Shown here piece by piece: positions 24,986-31,862 of a DNA stretch of 34,949 bases; the first letter of the stretch is position 1; every line of letters begins with the position of its first letter. The stretch is taken from assembly GCF_935825525.1 (NCBI RefSeq), contig NZ_CAKXZT010000137.1, positions 1,310 through 36,258 on the forward strand, read 5' to 3'. Source of the DNA: Mesorhizobium escarrei (GTDB lineage Bacteria > Pseudomonadota > Alphaproteobacteria > Rhizobiales > Rhizobiaceae). Below the pieces are notes generated by a model. That model was given only the letters and a program-made list of their open reading frames with translations, made no database searches and was not told where the DNA came from. The translations under genes were made by a program, and so were the position numbers.

Positions 24986-25840
24986 TCAGCGCTTTTTGCG
25001 CAATGAGACTGGAAATTTGAGCGTTTGGCCATCCCGCGCGGCAAAAGCGCCGGTAAACCTGTTTTTGGCCAGTTTCTCGATCTCGTCCAGTTCCGCGTCG
25101 GTCCGTGTCGGATCGTGGTGAAACAGCGCAAGCCCCCGCACGCCGGCCGCCTCACAAAGCTTGACGCCCTGTTGCCATGTCGAGTGCCCGTAACCGCGGC
25201 GGCGTTCCATTTCCTCCTCGGTGTAGGTGCAATCGTAAATGACGAGGTCGGCGTCTTCGATCAGGCCGAGCACCGCCTGATCGAGTTTGTCCGGTTCGTG
25301 CTCAGTGTCTGTGATCACCGCCACGACGCGGCCGCCCCATTCGACCCGGTAGCCTATGCAGCCGCCCGGATGGATAAGACTGCCGGTTCGGACCACCACC
25401 CCTTCGCGCGGCCGAAGCACGTCTCCGGATACGAAATCGCGATAGTCGAGGCTTGCCTTACAGATCTCCAGCTTCACCGGAAACCACGGCGGCCGCATGA
25501 ACTCATCGACCATCTGCCGGGTCGTCATGTGTCCTGCAAGATGCCCGGACCAAAGCGTAACCTTGACGCTCCGGTCATAGATCGGCGCAAAAGACGGCAG
25601 CCCGATGATGTGATCGTAATGGCAATGGGTGAAAAGCAGGTCGAAATCGGTCACGGCCAAGGCCTGAAGCGCCGCGCCGGCAGGCCGTAGGCCAGAGCCT
25701 GCGTCGAACAGAAGCGTATGCTTACCGCAGCGCATCTCAATGCAGATTGTGTTGCCGCCATAGCGACAGAATTCTGGCCCTGATACCGAAATGCTGCCGC
25801 GCACACCCCAAAACCTGACCAGGAAAACGTCGTCGTCCAT
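24986..25840 (-). CDS. MBL-fold metallohydrolase, cyclic-phosphodiesterase-like
   Basis: A 284-aa metallo-beta-lactamase-fold hydrolase. It begins VRFWGVRGSISVSGPEFCRYGGNT, the signature of a branch that includes PhnP-type and class II cyclic-nucleotide phosphodiesterase-like enzymes. Metal ligands are THCHYDHIIG (His 72, His 74, Asp 76, His 77), LIHPGG, ITDTEHEP and ALFHHDPTRTD. A cyclic phosphodiester substrate is inferred from this branch and from the surrounding cyclase and CNB genes; an unrelated phosphoester is possible. ATG 25840 has AAGGGG five bases upstream, a strong site. It is 122 bp downstream of the CNB gene on the same strand and may be cotranscribed with it. Confidence 0.88.
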   Translation of the reverse strand: MDDDVFLVRFWGVRGSISVSGPEFCRYGGNTICIEMRCGKHTLLFDAGSGLRPAGAALQALAVTDFDLLFTHCHYDHIIGLPSFAPIYDRSVKVTLWSGHLAGHMTTRQMVDEFMRPPWFPVKLEICKASLDYRDFVSGDVLRPREGVVVRTGSLIHPGGCIGYRVEWGGRVVAVITDTEHEPDKLDQAVLGLIEDADLVIYDCTYTEEEMERRRGYGHSTWQQGVKLCEAAGVRGLALFHHDPTRTDAELDEIEKLAKNRFTGAFAARDGQTLKFPVSLRKKR

Positions 25841-25962
25841 GCTACCCCTTCGACCATCTTAGCCAAACAACTGCTGCTAGGCGAGAAAGGCTTTCTCCGG
25901 GCGACCTTCTCAGCAAGAGGACAGTGCCATCACGACGGCGAGGGTCGAGCGCACGTCATTCG

Positions 25963-26412
25963 CTATTTGGCGCTTCGTGCGTCGATCAGATCCGCGGTCG
26001 TATGGCTTAGACGATCGGCAAGAACCCGCAATATCTCGATGGTCATTTCCGGGAACTCACTCATAAGCCTCAAGAAATGATCTTTGCGGATTCTCAAGAC
26101 TTCCAGCGGACTTGCCGCTCTGACGGTGGCAGTGCGGGAGCTGTTGCACAATATGGCAATCTCGCCAACAATCGAATTTGGCTCCAGTTCGGCAACTTTT
26201 ATCGGTCCGCTGTCGGAATCGACCAGAATATCCGCCCTGCCTGAAAGGATGACATAGGCGGCGTCTCCCTCGTCGCCCTGCCGGAAAAGGATCTGACCGG
26301 CGCTGTAGCTCACACGATCGGATGTGAAGGCAAGCAGCTTGAGCTTTGTCGGCTCGATGGCAGAGAACAAGGGAACGCGTTGCAGCATTCCAACTTCATC
26401 CTTGAGCAGCAT
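25963..26412 (-). CDS. Stand-alone cyclic nucleotide-binding domain protein
   Basis: A 149-aa protein that is a single CNB domain with short helices on each side. LQRVPLFSAIEPTKLKLLAF is the N-terminal helical bundle, and FRQGDEGDAAYVILSGRADI is the beta barrel entry. NSIVGEIAILCNSSRTATVRA is the phosphate-binding cassette, with the ribose-binding Glu 84 and phosphate-binding Arg 93 both present, so cAMP or cGMP binding is likely. The C-terminal helices end at IDARSAK with no helix-turn-helix, so it is not a CRP-type regulator. ATG 26412 has GGAAGG nine bases upstream. It follows the degenerate ABC gene by 281 bp that hold a large inverted repeat. It may regulate a partner protein by contact. 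Confidence 0.92.
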   Translation of the reverse strand: MLLKDEVGMLQRVPLFSAIEPTKLKLLAFTSDRVSYSAGQILFRQGDEGDAAYVILSGRADILVDSDSGPIKVAELEPNSIVGEIAILCNSSRTATVRAASPLEVLRIRKDHFLRLMSEFPEMTIEILRVLADRLSHTTADLIDARSAK

Positions 26413-26448
26413 TGTCGCAAACCTTCCCAAAATTCGCGTTTGCCAGAC

Positions 26449-26696
26449 TAGAGCAACGGACGCCCAGATGGAATTCTGTTTCCGGAATGGCGAGACGAAC
26501 CACGCGAAGCGATCGGGCGATGCCGCCTGGCAAAATGGGTATCCGCCAGCCGAAAACCCGAAGAGCCGGGTGAATTTGCGGCAACTCCTTCGGGTTTCGG
26601 CGCGGATGTGGTCTCGCTACGCCCGTCGTCGAATCCCTTGACCTTGCAGTAAATTCCCACCGGCAGAATGATTCCATCTGAATGTCCGTTGCTCTA
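26449..26696. repeat. Nested inverted-repeat element between the ABC and CNB genes
   Basis: Outer arms of 37 nt (26449-26485 and 26660-26696) share TAGAGCAACGGAC, then CAGATGGAAT, then CCGG in inverted orientation, with substitutions in between. The right arm contains the ABC stop codon (26694-26696). Inside, GCCGAAAACCCGAAG (26549-26563) pairs with CTTCGGGTTTCGGC (26588-26601) with one bulged base. It could be a terminator, an mRNA structure controlling the CNB gene, or a mobile palindrome. Confidence 0.7.
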
Positions 26697-29408
26697 TGAC
26701 AACAGTTCCTTGAAGATACCGTTCCCTGCCAAAAGTGTCTCGGGTGTTCCGTCTTCCACCAATTTGCCCATGTCGAAGACGATAACGCGATCGAACATCA
26801 TCCCCATCGCCGGATTCGTCACGACCCACACAATTGCCGGCGAATGGGCGTCGCGCCTGGCTTCCTCGAGCACGTTTCGCAGCACCTTATCCTGCATGCG
26901 CTGGTCGAGCGCCGACAGCGGCCGGTTCAGAATGAGAAAATCGGGACGCTTGAGCAGGGCCCGGGCAACATCGAGCTTCTGTCGCTGTCCACTGGTCAGC
27001 CGCCTGCCGCCGGAGCCGACATTGAAGTCCAGGCCGACATCCAGAAGTTCGGCATAAAGCCCAAGTTCGTCAAGAATGTCATAGACGATGGAGCGTATGC
27101 GGTCCGGCGCGTCGGGATGGTTTTTGCCCACACGCCCGAACAGGACATTATCCATGACGGTGGCCGCGGCAATGTATTTGGCAGGATCATACCGTTCGAT
27201 CGCATTTTGCAGCTCGGGCGGCAGGTTTTCATAGAACAGGTTGCGTGCAGCGACGATCTTGCTCATCAGTTCGTCGCTCAGCAGGCCGAAGCGGTGCCGG
27301 GGCTCAATATAGGCAAAGCTCAAGGTGACGATCATGGCGCGGTCGTTCTCCGAAACCGCCTCGTGGGGACGGTTCTTGAGCCGTTGCAGCAAGGTTTCGT
27401 AGGTGGGTATCTCCTCGGCGCTCATGAAGGTGAGCTGCTGGAAGAACTGGTGATCGGCCGGCAGGTCGGCAAACAGTTCGATCGCCTGTTCGGCGATCTC
27501 CATGCCCATTTCGTAGAGCGTGCGGTCGAGGCCGGCTTGCCTCAGCACAGAAGCAAAATAGGGATTGGCCGCCAGTGCCCTGTCGGCCAGTTCGGGGCCG
27601 GCGGCAGCGCCGAAGAGCAGGTTTTGGCCGATCGTTGCTTCCTTGTTGTAGGCGCCCGGTTCGAAAGGAACCACCAGTCCGCTCAGCCCCTCGTGTTCCA
27701 GCCGGGTTCGCAGCGCCGCACGCAGTTCAACGATCCGCCTGGCAAGCTCGGTGTGACGCGTGAGGTCGGCCGAAGAGCGCAAGCCAAGATCCAGAATGTC
27801 GCGCGATAGAACAACCGCGTCGAGCACCCGGCGCACGGCTTCAAAGAGGTCGTGCGGGCCGGTAGCGCCGGCGGAAGCATAGTTGATCCAGTCGCTGTGG
27901 ATATCAAGATCCGGATTGCCCGACAGGCGCGCCTCGTGCATGTTCCAGCGGTGCTGGTCTGCCGCAGCACCGTCATAAGGCACCGATGTCAGCGGCGCAT
28001 GCTTCAACCCGTAGAGCAGGTTATCGCGTAGGCTTGCCTGGAACAGGAAAACATCCGACGAGGCATAGGACATGCGCCGGCCGGTCACTGCTTCGGGGAG
28101 TTCAAGCAGGTCGTCGGCGCCCGAAGCGACCCTTCCGCTGTCCGGCCAGTTCAGCCTCGCGAAGGCTTCTGCAAGCGCCTCGGCTCCACCTGTTGCGGTA
28201 CTGACCAACGCCACCGTCTCACCCGGCTTGACCTGGAGGGAGACACGGTCGAGGAGCATTGCACCGCCATCATCCGCTATGGACAGATTGATCGCCGACA
28301 GGGGGTTGGTCATTGGATCGGGATCATCGATCGTCAATACCCCGATCCTCGGCGCAATGAGACGATCGACGGTGAATTGTTCAACGACCTGCTGATATTT
28401 GACCTGGACATCCTGCCGCGCCTGATCCCAGTCGATCAGTTCCTTCATCGGTCCGGGCAGGTCCTTGTAGGCGCCGATCACGGCCACGAGCTGACCGACG
28501 TCCAGCCGCCCCTGGATGACCAGATACCCGCCGATCATGTAGAACAGAAAGGGCGTGACCTGCGCGAGAAAATTGTTGAGGAACTTCACCATGAATTTCC
28601 ATTGGTAAAGATCGAAGCGGATCTTGAAGATGAGTCCGAGCCGGGCAGCTATGTCGGCGCGCTCGTAGTTTGATGTGTCGTGGACGTGAACCGCGCCGAT
28701 GCCGTCGACGATTTCGCCAACCCGGCCCGAAAGCGCGCGCGCCGTCAACTGCCGTTCGCGCCCGAGCACGATCAGCCGCCGCCGCATTCGCGGGATGAGC
28801 ACGATTTGGATGGCCACGATCCCGGCCGCTATCATTCCGAGCCAGAAATTCTGGACCACGATGAACAGCATGGCCGTCAGCGCCTGGCCGCCGAGCAGCA
28901 CCGGCTGCACGAAGGCATCGCCGATGAAGCCGCCCAGCGGCTCCACCTCGTCCTTCACCATGGTCGCCACTTCGGCGGATTTCACCCGCTTGAAGTAAAA
29001 CGGCGGAAACCGCAGCACACGATCGACCAGATCGAAGCGGATACGCCGCAGCATGCGTTCGCCGAGGCGGCCCTTGTAGGTGTTGATGTAGAGTTTGAAC
29101 AGGCCGTTGATAACGACTAGCAAGAGGAACACAAGGCTCAGGGCAAACAGCGTCGCCTCGCGGTCGAGCTGAAAACCGGAGAAGAACTGGACCTCTCCGA
29201 TGAACGGTAGGTTATAGTGTAGCCTCATGAATGGCTGGGTCGCGCCCGGTTGCTCGAAGCCCCTACCTTGGATCGGGCCGTTGATGATCAGCTTCGGCAG
29301 GTCGAAGGACATGAAATACGGGATCATCGAAAGCACGACGATCATCAATATCCATAGCTGCTGCTTCTTGGTGTGAGTCCAGATATAGCGGGCTAGGCTG
29401 GGTTCCAT
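26694..29408 (-). CDS. ABC exporter-like protein with degenerate, interrupted ATPase domain
   Basis: A 904-aa inner-membrane protein. Residues 1-330 are a type I exporter membrane domain (helices near 18-36, 86-104, 165-205, 280-300, with YKGRLGERMLRRIRFDL coupling segment). The nucleotide domain starts near 385 but lacks its catalysts. The Walker A position reads VSTATGGAEALAEAF (401-416) with no GKS/T. The Q-loop Gln is replaced (YASSDVFLF). The signature is LTSGQRQKL (804-812). Walker B reads FLILNRPLSALD, with Asp changed to Asn 828 and Glu to Arg 829, and the H-loop His is Asn 865 (VTNPAMG). Between Q-loop and signature lie ~280 extra residues. ATG 29408 follows the small ORF stop by 15 bp. 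The protein probably binds ATP poorly or not at all; a regulatory or scaffold role is inferred. Confidence 0.92.
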   Translation of the reverse strand: MEPSLARYIWTHTKKQQLWILMIVVLSMIPYFMSFDLPKLIINGPIQGRGFEQPGATQPFMRLHYNLPFIGEVQFFSGFQLDREATLFALSLVFLLLVVINGLFKLYINTYKGRLGERMLRRIRFDLVDRVLRFPPFYFKRVKSAEVATMVKDEVEPLGGFIGDAFVQPVLLGGQALTAMLFIVVQNFWLGMIAAGIVAIQIVLIPRMRRRLIVLGRERQLTARALSGRVGEIVDGIGAVHVHDTSNYERADIAARLGLIFKIRFDLYQWKFMVKFLNNFLAQVTPFLFYMIGGYLVIQGRLDVGQLVAVIGAYKDLPGPMKELIDWDQARQDVQVKYQQVVEQFTVDRLIAPRIGVLTIDDPDPMTNPLSAINLSIADDGGAMLLDRVSLQVKPGETVALVSTATGGAEALAEAFARLNWPDSGRVASGADDLLELPEAVTGRRMSYASSDVFLFQASLRDNLLYGLKHAPLTSVPYDGAAADQHRWNMHEARLSGNPDLDIHSDWINYASAGATGPHDLFEAVRRVLDAVVLSRDILDLGLRSSADLTRHTELARRIVELRAALRTRLEHEGLSGLVVPFEPGAYNKEATIGQNLLFGAAAGPELADRALAANPYFASVLRQAGLDRTLYEMGMEIAEQAIELFADLPADHQFFQQLTFMSAEEIPTYETLLQRLKNRPHEAVSENDRAMIVTLSFAYIEPRHRFGLLSDELMSKIVAARNLFYENLPPELQNAIERYDPAKYIAAATVMDNVLFGRVGKNHPDAPDRIRSIVYDILDELGLYAELLDVGLDFNVGSGGRRLTSGQRQKLDVARALLKRPDFLILNRPLSALDQRMQDKVLRNVLEEARRDAHSPAIVWVVTNPAMGMMFDRVIVFDMGKLVEDGTPETLLAGNGIFKELLS

Positions 29409-29425
29409 ATGCGGCTGTGGACCCT

Positions 29426-29791
29426 TCAGTTGGAAGGATGCAGGATGTAAAAGCACCTGCTGGCGAATGGCGTATCGGCAATTTCTTCGTCGCCAACGAC
29501 AAGCTCGAAGCTGCAGTGCACGGAGATTGTCCTGCGCTCAACGATGGAAGGAACCTGCGAGGTGGCGCGATCCAGTTCCGGCGCATGGTCGATGACAACG
29601 ACATAGGCATTGCTGATCAGCGAAGAAAGCAGCTGGCCAAACGGTTCGCGGCTTCCGTAGGGTTTTGGCGAATAGAAGAGCAGCACGAGGCCGCAGCTGC
29701 GCCGCTGGTGCTGGCGGATGGACGCCGATGGTCCGGACAGATGCAACAGGCTCTCTCCGGCACCGGGCAATGACGAAGCGGCTTGCAGCAT
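29426..29791 (-). CDS. Small hypothetical protein ahead of the ABC-like gene
   Basis: A 121-aa open frame with coding-like third positions rich in G and C. I do not recognise it. A central stretch, CGLVLLFYSPKPYGSREPFG, is followed by LLSSLISNAYVVVIDHAPEL, and the C-terminal half is predicted beta-rich (RTISVHCSFELVVGDEE). No signal peptide or membrane helix is evident. ATG 29791 has GGA seven bases upstream; GTG 29797 is an alternative. Its stop lies 15 bp before the ABC-like start, and TGAAGG at the stop could serve as that gene's ribosome site, which argues for an operon. A weaker open frame exists on the opposite strand, so coding is likely but not certain. Confidence 0.5.
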   Translation of the reverse strand: MLQAASSLPGAGESLLHLSGPSASIRQHQRRSCGLVLLFYSPKPYGSREPFGQLLSSLISNAYVVVIDHAPELDRATSQVPSIVERRTISVHCSFELVVGDEEIADTPFASRCFYILHPSN

Positions 29792-29838
29792 AATCACGTC
29801 CGCGAATCAAACAGCCTTGCGGGAGGCAAGTTTGCGTT

Positions 29839-30546
29839 GTGTCGCCCGAAATCCAAACATACAAGACGAATATGATGGATGTCACGCAACCACGCAATGC
29901 CGGGCTGGACTGGCACGAGCAAGCCTTTGACCTCACGCGGGGAATTGCTGCCTATGTCAACTGCCCTCTGGTGGCAGGGCTGGCGCGCGTCATCACCAAG
30001 CATCCGAAGGCCGATATCGCCAACGCCTTCAACCACAAGCAGGTCGCCTGCAAGATGTGGGCGCTCGACAGGCTGTTCGAATGCTGCGGTGGCCGGTTCG
30101 GGCGCATATGGGTTCTGGGTGGATGGTACGGCGTATTGCCGGCAATGCTTTTCAACGACGCCCGCTTCGACATCGCGGCGGTCGATAGCATCGACATCGA
30201 TCCCGAAGTCGCGGCGGTCGCCCGGACCCTCAACCGGGAAGCCGGCGACCGGTTCCGGGCGCTGACGGCAGATATGTACGCACTCGACTATACGGCCGGG
30301 CGGCCCGACCTGATGGTCAATACGAGCTGCGAACACATAGCCGATCTGCGCGCCTGGCTTGCTCTGCTTCCGCGGGGCGCGAATGTACTGCTGCAATCGA
30401 ACGACTATTTCAGCGAGCCGACGCACATCAACTGCGCGGCTTCACTTGCAGCCTTCGAAGCAATGGCGGCGCTACGGGAGGTGCGGTTCTCCGGCGAACT
30501 GCCAACAAAAAATTATACGCGCTTCATGCTGATTGGAACTGTTTGA
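29839..30546 (+). CDS. Class I SAM-dependent methyltransferase-like protein
   Basis: A 235-aa Rossmann-fold protein. IWVLGGWYGVLPAML (about 90-104) occupies the motif I place, with GGWYG for the usual GxGxG. VDSIDIDPEVAAVAR gives strand 2 with the acidic ribose-binding residue, ALTADMYALDY fits motif II, and LMVNTSCEHIADLRAWLALLPRGANVLLQSNDY fits motifs III-IV. An N-terminal helical segment (FNHKQVACKMWALDRLFE) precedes the fold. GTG 29839 has GGGAGG twelve bases upstream; ATG 29872 or 29875 are alternatives with weaker sites. It is divergent from the small ORF/ABC-like/CNB group by 47 bp and is followed directly by the palindromic mosaic. The substrate is unknown; a glycan or lipid intermediate fits the setting. 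Confidence 0.78.
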   Translation: MSPEIQTYKTNMMDVTQPRNAGLDWHEQAFDLTRGIAAYVNCPLVAGLARVITKHPKADIANAFNHKQVACKMWALDRLFECCGGRFGRIWVLGGWYGVLPAMLFNDARFDIAAVDSIDIDPEVAAVARTLNREAGDRFRALTADMYALDYTAGRPDLMVNTSCEHIADLRAWLALLPRGANVLLQSNDYFSEPTHINCAASLAAFEAMAALREVRFSGELPTKNYTRFMLIGTV

Positions 30547-30733
30547 TGCATTTCGCCCAAAAGCATGCCCTCGGGCCCGACCCGAGGGTGCGTAGCGGTT
30601 TTGGGACAACGAATGCATAAAAACAAGGACCTGAGCGCGTCGCGCGAATCTCAGACGCGACGCGCGTATGATCTATCGTCTGTTTGATCATGAACTTTTC
30701 CGAAACCGGGACCCACTTTTAGGGACCATGTTC
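30547..30733. repeat. Compound palindromic intergenic element (rhizobial RIME-like mosaic)
   Basis: There are three adjoining palindromes. A: outer arms TGCATTTCGCCCAAAA (30547-30562) and TTTTGGGACAACGAATGCA (30599-30617), with an inner 8-bp perfect stem at 30568-30575/30581-30588. B: perfect 10-bp arms GCGCGTCGCG (30635-30644) and CGCGACGCGC (30656-30665). C: 30686-30733, of the type GATCATGAACTTTTCCGAAA, CCGGGACCCACTTTTAGGGA, CCATGTTC. Units A and C resemble palindromes I know from Mesorhizobium and Rhizobium intergenic regions. The element runs into the 3' end of the glycosyltransferase gene. Confidence 0.75.
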
Positions 30734-31862
30734 GATACCGCTCGCGCAGGGTTTGCGCCGAGCGACGCGCGCCTTCCAGATCGAGACGATGCGCGGATGG
30801 GGTCGGTCCCACAAGCGCCTGTTCGATCGCTTGCGCCAAACCTTCAGGCGTTAGGTCCTTTTCCATCAGCACCGTTGCAAGACCGATTTCTTCGAGCATC
30901 AGGGCGCGAACCGTCTGTTCGGTTTCCCCGCCGGCTGCAAATGGAACGAGCAGGGAGCGACAACCCGCGCGCAGGACATCGCAGACCGTGTTGTAACCCG
31001 CCTGCGAGACTGACAGGCGGGCGCCGGTCAGCAGGCTGGCGAAATCCTCGCGGAACCGGAAGATGGACAGGACCGGCGTGGCATCGCGTGCGATCGCGTC
31101 AAACTCGTCTTTCGGCAGGTTTGGGCCGGTGATCAAACACCATTTCCAAGCGTTGTTGGCATTCCGCGCCGCTTTGATGGTGGAACTGACAAGGCTCTTT
31201 CCGGCAGCCCCGCCGCCAACCGACACCAGAACGTCGAAGCGCTCGGAGGCCGCGGGCGATGGCGACGCGGCAACGAGCCCTGTGTAGGTGACCTCGGCTT
31301 TGATCGCCCCAGCCAGTGGAAATGTCTTGTCGATGGTTGCGAAAGCCGGATCTCCATGGACCATAACAAGGTCGAAATGCCTGTTGATGAGATCGACCGT
31401 TTCCTCGTTTCGGCCCGGCTTGACGCGCTCCTGAAGGATATCACGAACGGATGTCGCCAGCAGCGGTCGGGGCGACGTCGCGTCGATGGCCTCGATCAGC
31501 GGCAGGAGTTCGAAACGCATCTGCCGGCGTCCAAATGGAAACGCCTCGACAATGACGATATCAGGCCTGCAATCCCCGAATGCCTGCAGCAGCATCTCTG
31601 AACGCCATTTCTTGAAATCATCGTCGATGGGTTTGCCCTGCAGGTCGACAAGTCCGGAAAATCCTTCATCACCGGAGGTGACTGGTGGCAGGGTTACAGA
31701 TTTTACACCCGGTCCCGGAAACCCCGCGATCGGCGCTCCGCCGGTCACGACGGTTACGTCAAACCCGTCATCGACCAGAGCCGCCGCAATGCGGCTGGCG
31801 CGCGCGAGATGGCCGATACCGAGCAGGTGCTGGACATAGAAGAAAGCGCGCAGCCGCTTCAT
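30651..31862 (-). CDS. GT-B glycosyltransferase, COG4671/MurG-like, with repeat-derived C-terminus
   Basis: A 403-aa glycosyltransferase, last gene of the three-gene operon. The N-terminal domain opens RAFFYVQHLLGIGHLARASR, where GIGHLAR is the MurG/UGT-like acceptor loop. The C-terminal domain has FDVLVSVGGGAAGKSL, SQAGYNTVCDVLRAGCRSLLVPF and GGETEQTVRA, which matches the nucleotide-sugar site of this fold. ATG 31862 overlaps the preceding stop by ATGA. The last 24 residues (from WSLKVGPGFGKV to YARRV) are a translation of palindrome units C and B, so the original C-terminus near residue 379 has been replaced or extended. This is a paralogue of the first gene of the operon. Donor and acceptor are unknown. 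Confidence 0.88.
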   Translation of the reverse strand: MKRLRAFFYVQHLLGIGHLARASRIAAALVDDGFDVTVVTGGAPIAGFPGPGVKSVTLPPVTSGDEGFSGLVDLQGKPIDDDFKKWRSEMLLQAFGDCRPDIVIVEAFPFGRRQMRFELLPLIEAIDATSPRPLLATSVRDILQERVKPGRNEETVDLINRHFDLVMVHGDPAFATIDKTFPLAGAIKAEVTYTGLVAASPSPAASERFDVLVSVGGGAAGKSLVSSTIKAARNANNAWKWCLITGPNLPKDEFDAIARDATPVLSIFRFREDFASLLTGARLSVSQAGYNTVCDVLRAGCRSLLVPFAAGGETEQTVRALMLEEIGLATVLMEKDLTPEGLAQAIEQALVGPTPSAHRLDLEGARRSAQTLRERYRTWSLKVGPGFGKVHDQTDDRSYARRV

